Counted from the stretch's first letter, positions 1-10,917 are shown. The stretch: 64,000 nucleotides of DNA from Podocnemis expansa (GCA_007922195.1 ML681991.1:47476743-47540742), one strand, 5' to 3'. Notes: a model not told the origin generated them from the sequence alone. Program-made: numbers and translations.

Positions 1-258
1 GGATTCAGACAACGAGAGAGGGAGGGACATACAGTAATTATTTAATGCCAGGAATCACTGAGATTCCAAGGCCTAAAATATATCACTGTCAAAACAGAAA
101 ATGCCAAAATCATGTGTCAAAATATGCAGAGCAAACAGTGTTAAAACAGATGCTAGTAAGTTTTCAAGCTGCATTTTTCTGACTTTTCCTGTCTGCAAAT
201 TGCAGTTGGAGTTGACAGAAATGTGTTTTTCATACAATGTGCATGGGGAAATTGACTG
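1..258. other. no gene seen
   Basis: AT-rich sequence with no recognisable coding or repeat feature before the first MITE. Confidence 0.5.
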
Positions 259-261
259 TTA

Positions 262-637
262 GGGCACGTCTACATGGCCCTTTTATTTTGAAATAACAGC
301 CGTTATTTCAAAATAAAAAAAATTCAGTCTACATGATGTTCCCTTCTTTCGAAAGGACGGACCTCATCCTTTCAAAATAAGGATCGTCCTTTCGGAAAAG
401 TAAAACCTACCCCCTCCCCCGAAATGACTGTTATTTTGAAACGGATGTTTCGAAATAACGCCTTTAGACCCGTTGTTTCGGAACAACACTGTTGTTTCGA
501 AACAACGGTTCAAAACAGCGGACCCATTGGCGTTATTTCAAAACATCCGTTTCGAAATAATGGTCGTTTCAATCCTGCAGTTTCCCTTATTTCGAAAGGA
601 GCCATTTCGAAATAAACCTGTGTGTGTAGACGTGCCC
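262..637. mobile_element. PIF/Harbinger-like MITE with TTTCGAAATAA palindromes
   Basis: The element has terminal inverted repeats GGGCACGTCTACA at the left and its complement at the right. It is flanked by a 3-bp duplication TTA at 259-261 and 638-640. The interior is built from inverted copies of TTATTTCGAAATAA-like words, so it could fold into long hairpins. It has no coding capacity. A 3-bp TTA-type duplication with GGGC-type ends is the usual signature of PIF/Harbinger non-autonomous elements. The superfamily call is an inference from the ends. Confidence 0.75.
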
Positions 638-799
638 TTACTGACATTTATGACTACAAAATGAACCCTTCTAAATCCTAGGTTTAATAGAGCTAAATGT
701 ACATATCTGAACACAGAACATAGGTGGAAAGTCCAGCTTGCAAGAGTGAAAAATGAGGACACTTTTTTTTCCCCTGGTGGGAGTAAAGTTGCATATATA

Positions 800-978
800 A
801 GACAAACAAAGAGTCCTGTGGCACTTTTAAAGACTAACAAATTTATTTATTGCACAAACTTATGTGGGAGAAAATCCCACTTACCCTCATGCGATAAACA
901 AATCTGTTATCCTTTAAAAGTGCCACGAGTTATTGTTTGTTTTGCTGAACTAGACTAACACAGCTACCCCTCTGCAAC
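800..978 (-). mobile_element. Penelope-like element terminal fragment
   Basis: The block contains inverted halves of a recurrent module (GTCCTGTGGCACTTTTAAAG and its complement, with AGACTAACAAATTTATT). It ends in a CTGAACTAGACTAACACAGC motif. On the minus strand the middle keeps a GTGGGATTTTCTCCCAC stem, the decayed remains of the hammerhead-like motif seen better at 45.84 kb and 32.54 kb. The Penelope assignment rests on linkage of the same module to a GIY-YIG endonuclease remnant at 46.6-46.9 kb. Confidence 0.55.
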
Positions 979-1137
979 ATATAACACAAAGCCAATCTGG
1001 GGATGGGGGGGAATGGTCAGAATGTATAACAGTCACTAGGACAGTAGATGGTGTGTGTGCGACAGACTGGCCAGGCTATGTCTGGAGCACAGGTTATATT
1101 GCTCAGTCAATGTGCCCTAGCAGCCCCACATTAACCT

Positions 1138-1260
1138 GCAAATGGTGTAGTGGTTAGCATCTCTGCTTAATATGCAGAAGGTCCTGCGTTCAATTCCCAG
1201 GGGGTGGGACTTGATGATCTCATGAGGGCCCTTCCAACCCTATAATTCAGTTTGATTCTG
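1138..1260 (+). mobile_element. tRNA-derived SINE with CR1-like tail
   Basis: A tRNA-like head runs from 1141 to about 1200. It has an A-box-like GTAGTGGTTAGCA and a B-box-like GCGTTCAATTCC at 1186-1197. A 5-bp anticodon-type stem TCTGC/GCAGA encloses a 7-base loop. It is followed by a CR1 3'-end-like tail (GACTTGATGATCTCATGAGG, CCTTCCAACCCTATAATTC). This is the architecture of turtle polIII SINEs mobilised by CR1. The insertion truncates the adjoining RNase pseudogene. Confidence 0.8.
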
Positions 1261-1641
1261 TCACAGGCAATGTGGATGCGTTGGTTGCTGGTGCTGCTGT
1301 GATAGTTGCAGGGTGGAGTCTGTGATCCCCCTGGAGGTGGAAGGTGTCATTGCTGTCTTGCAGGTTCCCACCCACTGGGGTGCCCCCAGAGCCACTGACG
1401 TTGGTGATAGTGGCAGCTCCAGCATGGATAAAGGTGTTGGTGAACTTGTAGACAGGAGAGGTCATGTGCCGATGCTGCATCATCAGGTTGCAGTAGGCTC
1501 TGGCAGCTGGGGCCTCTGGTCTTTCAGAAATCAATGTGCTGCCTCAGGAACTTCTGGTAGTGTGTCTCCTCACTGGCCCAGAGCAAGCCACATAGCCAGC
1601 AAGACTATCAGCAGCATTGGGTGGGGTCCCCTCCCACCCAT
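1261..1641 (-). pseudogene. RNase A family pseudogene, SINE-truncated
   Basis: Read on the minus strand, an acceptor CTTGCAG precedes an ATG at 1641 and a signal-peptide-like stretch (GPHPMLLIVLLAMW). A TGA follows at about 1570-1572. Another frame then supplies YQKFLRQHIDF, which holds the catalytic His12 equivalent, followed by a stop. A third frame gives YCNLMMQHRHMTSPVYKFTNTFIHAG. There the Lys41 motif (KFTNTFIH) survives, but the cysteine before it is Tyr. Near 1270 the sequence still encodes QRIHIACD, and it is cut directly by the SINE end at 1260, so the strand with His119 is missing. It resembles turtle egg-white type RNase from memory. Multiple frame changes and stops make it a dead copy. 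The chain of frames is seen directly; the family call is firm. Confidence 0.88.
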
Positions 1642-2282
1642 AGTGCCTCAGATTGCCCTGCAAGTGGGAGGATAGGATGTATGTCTTGATGGATGGGTGG
1701 GAGAAGCAACCTGGTTCCACTCAGGAGGAGCACCTGCTCATCTGCCTCCAGGAAGTTCCTTGCTGATGGCAGTCAAATCACCTCATGACAAACTCTAAAC
1801 TAGAAATGTGAGACCCTTACCCTGTGAGCCCCCTTGCACATGGTGGCTGAAATAGACCCAAGTTCTGAGCTACAGGGTCACTAGAGGGTCCATTTTTGGT
1901 GATACGTCATGGCTCAAAAAGGACCATATGGACATCCAAAGGCTGCCAGAGGCAGTTACCCCCTCTGTTATCTTCCAGCAATGCCTGGCTTCCCTCACTG
2001 TGTGTGGAGTGACAACTGTGAATACCTCTGCTGCTTGGCATGGTCTATTTCCACAGCAAGGGTCTGCTTCCTGAGAATAAGGGGGCAATGGTCTGTTTCC
2101 TCATTTGAAAACCTACTGCCTCAAACCTCAGTTACAGAGCACAGGATTGCCCAGAGTTGCCTCATGTCGTGCCAGAACATCAAATACTCCTGAAACCACT
2201 AATTACAGGATTAAGTGGAGCACATCAGCTCGACCCTACAACTGTCACTCAAAGAGGCCACAGTTAAACATACAGGGCAATG
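1642..2282. other. no gene seen
   Basis: This is the region expected to hold the 5' UTR intron and exon 1 of the pseudogene on the minus strand. I see no convincing donor or TATA and no repeat I can name. Confidence 0.4.
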
Positions 2283-2287
2283 CTTTC

Positions 2288-2346
<59 letters not shown>

Positions 2347-2356
2347 NNNNNNNNNN

Positions 2357-2403
<47 letters not shown>
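2283..2403. repeat. (CTTT)n microsatellite with a 10-base gap
   Basis: An uninterrupted CTTT tetranucleotide array is broken by ten N at 2347-2356. The array length is therefore an assembly estimate. Open frames through it are low-complexity artefacts. Confidence 0.97.
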
Positions 2404-2559
2404 GTACCCTACAAGCAACCAGGGGAAATGCAGTCTAGATAAAATTGCTATAAGGTGATTATAGAACTGGTTGAAGTGTCATGCCCAATGTGTAATTATA
2501 AGTAGTTCACTGTCTGATTAGGAGAATGTATCTAATGAGGTCCCAGAGGGCTCTGTCCA

Positions 2560-3055
2560 GGGACACAAGGCTGAGAGGGGTTGCAAGCACTTTGCAGGAC
2601 AGGATATGAATTCAAAGTGACCGTGACAAATTGGAGGATTGGTACAAAGTTGACAAAGTGACATTCAGGAAAGGTGAATGCAAAGCATGTAGGAAGATAA
2701 AATTCAAACAAACGACTGTAAGGTGAGGAAAGACTGGCTGGCTGTTAGTACAATTGAAAGGGATCTGGTGTTAGAGTGGAGTGCATATCAAACATGTTTG
2801 CTGAAAGCAGGACAAGAAGTTATGGGTTTAATGTATGGCAAGGGAGATTTAGATTACATGGGAGGAAAAAGTTCTGATTATAAAGTGATTCAAGTTCTGG
2901 AACTGGCTTCCATGGGAAGTTGTGGAGTCCCTGTCATTAGAGGTTTTTAAGAGTAGGTGGGATGAGCCCTGTCAGGGTGGGTCTAGATTTCCTTGGGACT
3001 GCCTCAGTGCAAGAGGCTGGACTTGGTCCCTTCAAGTCTGATGTTTCTATTGATC
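2560..3055 (+). mobile_element. degraded CR1 LINE 3' fragment
   Basis: The segment carries recognisable CR1 3'-end wording: AACTGGCTTCCATGGGAAG, then GTGGAGTCCCTGTCATTAG, GAGGTTTTTAAGAGTAGG, and GAGGCTGGACTTGGTCCCTTC close to the end. It is heavily diverged compared with the CR1 copy at 22-23.7 kb. The protein frame is broken. Confidence 0.7.
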
Positions 3056-4744
3056 TGTCTATCCACTTCATTTCTCTCTCTCTGCCTCCCTGAAAGCATC
3101 CCTCCCAGCAGCCAGAATCTATAATATTGCCCTCTCCATGGATTAAGGCAGCTGTTCGGTTTTTGCCATGTTTTCTGGTTGCTTAGTGGTCAGTGGTGTA
3201 TAAAAGAAGAGGAATTCCCAAATTAGATTCCAGCTAGTTCAGTATCTCCTTCCAGCCCATGGCTGGTGCCACCTATTTCAGAGGAAGATCTCTCGCCTCC
3301 TCTCTCTTCTCCCCCATCTCTCCTGGGCTCAGGGATTTGATGGCCAGAAGGGACCACTGGGCTCATTTAGTCTGCCTGCCTGCCTGTGCGCCACAGGCTA
3401 CAAAACTGCCCCCACGTTGTTATGGACCCCTCACCTCTGGCTTAGTTACTGACAGCCTCAGATCAGGGGTTAAAGGCATCAAGTAAACCTTCACGTGACC
3501 TGGGCCACATCCCCCTACAGCTCTGACCTTGTCATGGATGCTCTCACCTTCCCAGCTCTCAGTCCCTTTGTCTGAGCCAAAGAGATGATCACAGTTGCCT
3601 GCAGAGATGAGAATCCTCCAGCTGTGCCCAGTTCTGTTATATGGCCCTGACTGGGTAGCTGCCTATGTGGTGATACATACCCGCAGTGTCTGGGTGCAGC
3701 AGGAGGGAACCAACTGGGTGCTAAACAATCCCATTCTTTATGACTTGCTCTCCCTGCCCTGATCAATGTGCTGGAACCTCTCCAAGGTGTGTGTGCTGTT
3801 GGGCTATATGGTCACAATGGACTTCTGGTTCTTCAGGTCAACCTGTGACACCCTGTTTCAGGGTGAGCAGTTTGGCAGCCTGGAAATTCATTGTTTTGGA
3901 TCCAGCTCAGTCTTTGCTGTGCAGGGAAACCTGATCTGAGTTTAAAAAAAAAAAAAAAAAAAGGGCTGTCAAACTATTAAAAAAAATAATGGTGATTAAT
4001 GCCAAAATAAAAAAAAATCACAGTTTCAATCACACAGGTAAAGAGTAAGAGTATACCATGTAATTTAAAATATATTTGGATTTTTTTTCCTTTTTCAAAT
4101 CTCATGATTTCAATTACAGTACAGAATGCAAAGTGCTCACTTGAGATGATTACTTTGATTGCAAAAATTTAGAAAACTAGGGGCATCTCCAAAAATAGTT
4201 GACAATATTTTCTTTAGACATCATGTAGATTTACAGATTCTCCAAGAATCACTTAAGTCTTTAAAGTCTTAAAAAAAAAAAAAGCTGAAATACTTTTAAA
4301 GAGAAAAAAAAGAGTGTTTGGATGCACTCAGAAGTGCATTTTAGCTCCTGTCAATTCCCAAAGACATAACAGGAAATACAGGATAGCTCAGAGCCTCAGA
4401 TAATAAAATGAATACAGAACAGAGTGATAGCTTTATCTTGAAAAAACTTTGGAACGTTTTCCACTGCAAAGACAAAAGCCACATTGCCCTGTTGCTAACT
4501 AGCAGGTTTAATTGATTCATGGATGTCAAGGCCAGAAGGGAAATTGTGAGCATCTAGTCTGACCTCTTCAGTTACAAAGGTCAGAGAAAGTCCCCCAAAC
4601 AGTTCCTACAGCATAGCTTTTGGAAAAACATCCCCTCTCAAATTAATTGTTGTCAGGGTGAAAGATACATAACACCATGACCTTTAGTAAATTGTTCCCA
4701 TGATTAAATACACTTCGTTTGTCTAGGCATTCCCTGTTAGGTAG
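3056..4744. other. no gene; old CR1 tails and A-rich sequence
   Basis: Short antisense CR1 3'-end fragments are visible near 3335-3410 (GATGGCCAGAAGGGACCAC) and 4520-4590 (AAGGCCAGAAGGGAAATTG). A run of about 20 A at 3942-3962 leads into an AT-rich repeat with AATAATGGTGATTAATG wording. I see no coding region. Confidence 0.5.
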
Positions 4745-4749
4745 GGCAG

Positions 4750-5021
4750 CATTTGTCAACCAGTGTGCCATGAGAACTATCCAAGTGTGCCATGAAACTT
4801 TGTACAAAGGTAACGAAAATCAACATAAAGCAAACATTGTTTGAAACATTAATGTATTTGATCCTTCTTTAGCTAATTGTATGCACTATTTTGCAAACCT
4901 CTTCAGTAGTAAATGTGACATTTATCAGTAATCAATTCAGCTGAAAAAGTGGGTGTGCCATGGAATTCTTTGTCTTCTTGAAGTCTATTGTGTTACTGAA
5001 AAGGTTGGGAACCACTGATGC
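4750..5021. mobile_element. hAT-type MITE (AGTGTGCCATGA family)
   Basis: The left end reads CAGCATTTGTCAACCAGTG and the right end AAGGTTGGGAACCACTG. Interior words (GTGCCATGAAACTTTGTAC, AACGAAAATCAACATAAAGC) are shared with the copies at 20.88-21.34 kb and 47.75-48.18 kb. Ends of the CAGTGGTTCCCAACC kind are characteristic of hAT MITEs. I could not confirm an 8-bp duplication here. Confidence 0.65.
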
Positions 5022-6670
5022 AGGGTCCCAACTTAGAATTGCCCTGAAACCCCTGGAAATGTATTGTTCTCTAGGGAAAACCCCACAGTTTGCCATTATC
5101 GCAGACAAGTGGAACCTAACCGCACACTCCCAGCTGCTGCAAAGTGGAGGGGTTTGAGATGGAGGGCTGTAACTATGGCAAGGTGAATGGGGCAAAGCCC
5201 CAAGCACTGATTTTCCGAGGGCACCAGATGGACCCACTTGGCCCCAAAGAGGAATATGTCTTTCCTGAAGGCACATGCCTCTGGGAGCCAGGCTGTAACT
5301 TGGGGAGGTTATCTCCTGTGCCCCCAGTATGCTAGGTCTGGTCAGGTGCATGGTAGCGGATAGGGGAGAAGTCTCTGGCCAGCCATGTGGGCACCACTGG
5401 GATGGGAAAGCTGGTAGCCGGGCTGGTGGAGACTTGGCTTGGTTGATGGGGGAGGCACCTGTTTGGCCATAGGAACCTGGCTGGCCAGTGGAGGATGCAC
5501 CCGTCTGCTGGCTCCAGGTTGTGTTTGCCCGGCACTGGGACCAGGTCTGGCTCCCTGCTGCTGGGACGGATCAGGCCCCAGGCTGGATTGGGGCCCATGT
5601 CAGTGGCGGGTGCCCTTGGTGCTGCTTGCCCTGGGCGTGAGAAGACCTAGTGATGGCCCTTCTGGGGTGCAGCAGAGTGTGGGAGAAAACTGGTCCTGCT
5701 GGTTCTGGCGCAGACAATATTTCTCTTCACACCAGTAGACACTAGCAAACATTTGGATCTGTAGTATGGCACCTAAATTGCTAGCCTTATAAAAAAGATG
5801 TTGTGAGCTGAGAGTTTACTGCACCTTTTCCCCTAGGCATTTCCCATTGGGTGTTCTTGGGAAACTGCCTGACACTGCCCTAGGACACATGGAGGGCAGC
5901 CCCACAAATACATCTCAGGGCACTGTTATGGATTTTCACAGGGCTCATGTGCTCTGGACTCCTCTTGGCACAGCCAGACAGGATGAAAGTGCTTTGGGAG
6001 GGGTCTGCCACCCCAGGCTCTCCTCACATCCACAAAGTCATCCCCTCCGTCTGATCCTGAGTTCAGCATTCCCGCTGCATCAGGACTTCCCCCTGCTGGA
6101 GAACTCTCTTGCTTGGTCCCAAAGAGTTCCTCCATGCCTCAAAGGGCCATGCACCCCGCTCCACAGTCACAGTGATTACCAGTCAGTGTCAAAGTTAGAA
6201 GGGTTTATTAGTTCTCAAGATCATAGCATAGAAAGACTTGGCTAGCAGATTAACAGCAAGCGACCCACTGAAGGCACCATTGAGCCATGCTCTGAGGGCT
6301 TGCTGCCTAGGATCCATGCCATACCATTTTCCTGTTCACCCCCAAACATTGCCAAACCTCACTCTTAGCTTCTTCCGAGAACTTTCTCTCCTTCCGAGGC
6401 TAAGTGGACACTCCCTCCTTGGTCTTGACCTGTCACAACCTGTGTGAACTGGTAGGACTGAGGTTGGGGGGCGAGTCCTGGCCAGTTCTGCCTACCTGAT
6501 GTTAGGGAAGTCCATCCACCCTCCAGCGGTCCTTGTAATAACCACACACACTGTCCCACTACTGAAATACGTGATCGGAAAAGCAAGGAAGACTGAGGCA
6601 CAGCACATAACACCCAGAGAAAACCTCAAGAATATCTCCACTTTGTCAGGGGTTCTTTCTCGCAAAGCAC
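5022..6670. other. no gene seen
   Basis: Unique-looking sequence. Open frames near 5439-5738 and 5847-6245 lack family motifs, signal peptides or support from a conserved neighbour, and I read them as chance. The 6671 end adjoins the candidate polyadenylation site of the next RNase. Confidence 0.45.
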
Positions 6671-6676
6671 TTTATT
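6671..6676 (-). terminator. candidate poly(A) signal of the 7.6 kb RNase
   Basis: AATAAA on the minus strand. Its context (GCACTTTATTGGAGGAAGCAG on the plus strand) resembles the AATAAA context below the 16 kb and 36 kb RNases. This would give a 3' UTR of about 890 bases. Confidence 0.45.
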
Positions 6677-6974
6677 GGAGGAAGCAGAAAGAGAGTGTGA
6701 GTGACTCAAAAAAGTAGATTCCAGGATTCAGTTTAATACATTTCTCTGATTATTTGTGAACTTTACCATGAGAATGCCTAGGATGTTCATTTACCAGCTA
6801 TGGCCTCAATGTGCCAGGTGCTGTACAAACACAGAACAGAAAATATGGCCTCTCCGGCAAAGATCTTGAATGACAGTAGCATTTCAAAACCTCAGCTGAG
6901 ACTGAGGCAGCTCTGAGTAGCAGGCAGGGTATTTTCCATGACATAAGGAGCTTACATTTTAAATAGATTTGGCC

Positions 6975-7110
6975 TACAATGTATGGGGAAACTGAGGCAT
7001 ATAAACTTTAAGTGATTTGTGCAGGGTCACACAAACAGGTCAGAGGCAGAATGAGAAATAGGACTCAGATGCCTTGAGTGCCAGTTCTGTTCCTGATCCA
7101 CTGTACCAGG
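6975..7110 (+). mobile_element. MIR-like SINE fragment
   Basis: It contains GGGGAAACTGAGGCATA, then AGTGATTTGTGCAGGGTCAC, ACAAACAGGTCAGAGGCAG and a final GGACTCAGATGCC. This is the ordered word set of amniote MIR cores. It lies in the presumed 3' UTR of the 7.6 kb RNase. Confidence 0.65.
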
Positions 7111-7121
7111 TGGGGAACTGG

Positions 7122-7280
7122 TTGCTATACTGTATAAAGGGCACTAGGACAGCAGAGGGTGGGAGAAGAAGAAGCAGCAGCTATTGTGGATAATGGGTGC
7201 TGGGGTGCGGCAGAGGCTGAGGGAGGTTTGGTTATCCTGTATAATGGGCACTGGGGACAGCAGAAGGTGGGAGCAGCTGG
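7122..7280. repeat. 3'-flank module TATAATGGGCACTGG, two copies
   Basis: Two imperfect copies of CTGTATAAAGGGCACTAGGA and CTGTATAATGGGCACTGGGG, each followed by ACAGCAGAGGGTGGGAG-like sequence. Related copies lie in the 3' flanks of other RNases at about 15750, 35905-35965 and 59675, and near 1022. Confidence 0.6.
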
Positions 7281-7559
7281 GGCGTGGTGATTTTCTCCAT
7301 GGAGGCACTGTGACCAAAAGTCTCCACCAGGGCTGAGGGCTGCTGGGAAGACTCTGGTCGTAGCACCAGAGGCGTGAGACTCTCCTTTTCAGAGGTTTAG
7401 AGGGGATTTTTAAGCCACTCTCCTCTGAATGATGCCAGCTGGGAACATGTCTCCTTTTACTCTAATGGAGTATGGCCCATTCCCAGTAGCGCCTAATTCC
7501 CCTAAGCTCTGGTGACATTGTCCACCTTCCAACCCCTGGCCCTGCATGTCTCTTGGCCC

Positions 7560-8003
7560 TTAAAGCTGTGATTTGTAGTGCACTGGCACACCACCCACAC
7601 AGGCCACCCGGATCCGCTGGGTGCTGGTTTTGCCCCGGTAACTACAGGGGGGTTTCTGGGTGCCCCCTGCAAGCCGACAGATGATGAGCGGGAAGGCAGT
7701 GTGACTGTCATAGTAGTTCTCAGTGCTGAGGGTACCTCCCGAGTGACAGATGCTGTCCACCTTGGAAGGCTCTGCATGGATGAAGGTATTGGTGGGTTTG
7801 CAGGCATCAATGGTCAGGTTCCTCCGTGACATCAGGAGGTTGCAGTAACGCCGGGCATCTGAAGCATCAGTCTTCGGGAAGTCCACGTGTTGCCGGTGGA
7901 ACTTCTCATGGCGTGTCTCCCGCCGGCTCAAAGCCTGCCCAGCAGGCAGCAAGACTGCCATCAGCAGAAGCAACAGTGCTGGGCAGGGTCCCTGCAGGGC
8001 CAT
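7560..8003 (-). CDS. secreted RNase A family ribonuclease, triad intact
   Basis: Predicted 147-residue pre-protein. The start at 8003 (context ACAGCCATGG) is chosen over the upstream in-frame codon because an acceptor, TTTCCCTGCAG, lies six bases before it. The frame starts with a hydrophobic signal peptide (ALLLLLMAVLLPAGQA), and the mature chain begins near LSRRETRHEKF. Catalytic residues by bovine numbering are all present: His12 in RQHVDFP, Lys41 in CKPTNTFIH, and His119 in VPVHY. Six cysteines predict three disulfides, as in angiogenins and many non-mammalian RNases; the fourth pair of bovine RNase A is absent. An NLT glycosylation sequon precedes the Lys41 motif. Family role: endonucleolytic cleavage of RNA 3' to pyrimidines after secretion. 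The nearest relative in the window is the pseudogene at 1.3 kb. Whether it is pancreatic, egg-white or defensive cannot be told from sequence. Confidence 0.94.
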   Translation of the reverse strand: MALQGPCPALLLLLMAVLLPAGQALSRRETRHEKFHRQHVDFPKTDASDARRYCNLLMSRRNLTIDACKPTNTFIHAEPSKVDSICHSGGTLSTENYYDSHTAFPLIICRLAGGTQKPPCSYRGKTSTQRIRVACVGGVPVHYKSQL

Positions 8004-8009
8004 GGCTGT

Positions 8010-8030
8010 CTGCAGGGAAAGCAAGGGCAG
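8010..8030 (-). other. splice acceptor before exon 2 of the 7.6 kb RNase
   Basis: Polypyrimidine tract and CTGCAG, so exon 2 starts at 8009, six bases before the ATG. RNase A genes typically have one intron in the 5' UTR. Confidence 0.75.
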
Positions 8031-8039
8031 AGGTGGAGA

Positions 8040-8640
8040 CTTAGTGGTTATAGCTGGTGGGCTGGGAGCTAGGATGCCTGGGTTTTGTCCCCAACTTCAG
8101 GAGGGGAGTGAGAGCTAGTGGTTAGAAACAGAGGGCTTAAAGCCAGGACTCCTGGGTTCTATGTCATGTTTCAGAAGAGGAGGGGTGTCTAGTGATTAGA
8201 GCAGGACAACTGAGAGCCAGGATTCACAGGTTCTATCTTGTCTTGAGGTGGGGAGTGGGTTCTAGTGGTCAGAGCAGGGGATCTGGGCATTAGGACTTCT
8301 GGCTTCTGTCTGCAGCTCTGGGGGAGGAGTGGGATCTGCTAGGTGAGAGAAGGAGGGCTAGAAGTTTGCTTGGAGAGGACTGTGGGGTTTAGTGGTTAGC
8401 AAGGAGGGAGGTGCTGGGCACCAATTCCTGGATTCTATCCCCAGTTCTGGGGAAGATACAGGGGAGTTAAAGCAGGAAGGCTGGGAACCAGCACTCCTGG
8501 ACTCTATGCCTGACTTGAGGAGGGGAGTGGGGTCTAGTGGGTAGAGCTGGAGGGAGCTGGGAGCCAGGACTTTCCTCAGATCAGGGAAGAGAGTGAAGTC
8601 TAGTCAGTTAGAGCAGAGCACTGCTAGGGGTCAGGAGCCC
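8040..8640 (+). repeat. tandem minisatellite of a tRNA-like unit of about 70 bp
   Basis: Roughly eight diverged units of the form CTAGTGGTTAGAGCAGG, then CTGGGAGCCAGGACTCCTGG, GTTCTATCCCCAG, and GGGGAGTGG. The first piece resembles a polIII A box (TAGTGGTTAGAGCA) and the GGTTCTATCCC piece a B box, spaced as in a tRNA. Related single units or short arrays occur at 13225-13330, 17530-17860 and 62330-62490. The array occupies the 5' UTR intron of the 7.6 kb RNase. Confidence 0.7.
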
Positions 8641-8907
8641 TGTATATGCAGTACTTCTTTGCCTCTTAATTTCCTGTGGTGTAAAATGGAGCTAAACCCA
8701 TTAATCCCGTCTGGGGACCTGACCCCACTGGCTTGAAACCCGAACTTGTACTGCAGCTTCTTATCCACCCAGTAGGCCTTTTGGAGACATGATTTATTCT
8801 TCAGTCCTTCTCGATTTTGTCCTAGGACCAGCTACAATACCCTGAGCTCCTACATGTCCCAGCCTCAACACATCAGTTATCTCATGCCCCCCCATCTTCA
8901 ACTCACC

Positions 8908-9000
8908 CCAATCCTGGTGTCTCGATTTCCCTTAAAGCAATAAATCCAGCCGCCTGCAATGCTGAGACCGTCTGAGGCTTTGTCCCTTCTGGGCGGATGT
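8908..9000 (-). promoter_or_regulatory. weak candidate exon 1 and promoter for the 7.6 kb RNase
   Basis: On the minus strand a donor-like GATTGGGGTGAGTTG sits at about 8907. About 85 bases upstream is CATAACATCCGCCC, which loosely resembles the TATA region of the 11 kb gene (TATAATGATACCCGC). The spacing to the acceptor at 8010 would give an intron of about 0.9 kb. The TATA is poor. RNA evidence would be needed. Confidence 0.25.
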
Positions 9001-10911
9001 TATGTACAGAACCCAGATGGAGAAAAGAACACAGCAGGGCGGGTGCACACAGAGAAATACCCTATGGACCAGCATTGCACAATCCTTGACCCTAGGAAAT
9101 GCTGAGGCACTGACCTGGAGGGTAGCTGGATCCTAAACAAACAAAGCTGCTAATGAGATTCAAATGTTTGGCTCTGTTACACTGGAATCTGGCTTTAGTT
9201 CTGCCGAAGGGGCTCCCACTGCAGCCATGTGTGGGTTGGAACTGGCAAATGGGAAACAGCAGCCCAGATCAGGTGAAGGGATCTGCTTGGCAATGTGGAA
9301 GGACTGTGAGGCAAGTGTGGGGTAGCCTAGCCACTAGGGTTCTTATTTTGTGCCATAGGATATTTAGGCTGAACATTGCCTGAGGAATTTTGGAACCACA
9401 ATCATTCATTTCCATTGGAATCGGGGCTCCAATTTGGGGCTCCAAATCACTTTGAAAATGTTCTGAATCACCATGCCTCAGTTTCCCCTCCAACCAAATC
9501 CCCAGTCTCAGGTTGAACAAGATAAAGACCTGGTGGAGAAATGGCACCACCTGTCCTCCCCAGCTCCATTCTGGGACATTGAATGTGTGGGGTTAGAGTG
9601 ACACTGGTACTGTATCATCTGTGTCCCCTTCCCAGCATCAGTGCATCCTAAGCCCTGTGCATGATAAGAACAAAACAGATGGAAGAGAACTCCTAAACAC
9701 ATGCCAAGCCCCTGGGCCCAGCTGGAAGGGAAGAGAGGTTGGAAAGGTTCCTGTTCCCAAGGCCCTCTGGCTATGTGGCCTTGTCCAGCAGCCAAATGAG
9801 GCCTGGGGGGAAAGCAGCATCCTGAGGAAGCCAGAATAATTCAGGACAAATAGCCCAGCCTCCAGACCTGCTTTCCGCAGAGGAAGCCTCTGGGAAAGGA
9901 GCCTTGCACAGCTCAAGAAGTGCACTGCATCAGTGGTGGGGCATCTCTCCTAGGACACCAGCTCTGTGTGGCCGCTGGATGGGGTCAGGAGTGGGTCTCC
10001 ACTTTGGAGGGGAAGGGTTCTGGGGCAAGACTGGTAGAACAGTGTCATGTAGAGAAAGGAGAGAGACAAAGGGGTTTTGAGGGCTGAGCCCCCAGCTGGA
10101 TGGCAAGTCCCCACCTCGCATGGATCCCTGGCAGAAAACAGTGACTCTAGGACCTTGAGCTCTGTCGATAGCGGACGAATGTGTGGGTCTGATAAATCAG
10201 GGCTTGTAAACCCACCTCTCCAATGGAACTGGTTGTCTCCTGTCTATGAAGTCAACTAGTCTGTGTTGTCCCCCACCCAGAGCTGGGCGCAGCCCAACTC
10301 TTCCCTTGCCTGATGCATATACAGCATGTCTGGTGTTGTAAAGCACCCTTCCAGGGGTTCCCTCCATCACTGGCCTCCTCCAGGGACAGGGAAAGATGGG
10401 CTGAACTGGCGGGGAGGAGAGGATTCACCAGGATAGAAACATGTCCCTGGCCTTCACACCTGCTTCCAGATCTGGGAATCCTTCTCTGTTCTAAGGGCCA
10501 ACTCAAGGCAGTCTCCCATCCTGGGGCCTGCTTCAAGCTGGTGCTGTTTAGAGGGGAGGCACCCCATGTCCCACTCCATGAGCCACCCAGCTCCCCTGAT
10601 CTGGGGCTGGATAGGAAACAGCATCCCCTCAAGGGGAAATATTCCATTTCCCATTCCCATAGCTAGCCAGCCTCCAACCCCAATCTTGGGCTGGACTGGG
10701 ACCGGCATCCCCTGGAGGGGAAAGGTGCTGTGTCCATTCCCACAGTCAGTCAGTCCTGTGGATGGCTGAGCAGTGATGCCCCCTAGAGACTCCCATGACA
10801 ATCCAGTCAGGCCCTTTCAAGTGGGGTGTACTGTAAATAGCCATTTGTTCTGTGCCACGCCCCCCAACCACCAAACGCGCCCAGCCGCGGTGTCTTGGCA
10901 GTGTCCCAGAT
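9001..10911. other. no gene seen
   Basis: Intergenic sequence between two RNases. Frames at 10252-10801 run through an approximate GGGGAAA/TCCCATTCCCAT-rich local duplication and show no domain features. Confidence 0.45.
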
Positions 10912-10917
10912 TGTATT
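10912..10917 (-). terminator. weak poly(A) candidate of the 11 kb RNase
   Basis: The minus strand reads AATACA in the context CCTGCAATACAATC. This aligns with CCTGCAATAAAATAC below the 36 kb gene. A variant hexamer, so uncertain. Confidence 0.3.

Noticed and set aside
1141..1212. A possible functional tRNA gene
   Set aside because: The head has A- and B-box-like elements but no acceptor stem pairing, and it continues directly into a CR1-like tail, so it is a SINE.
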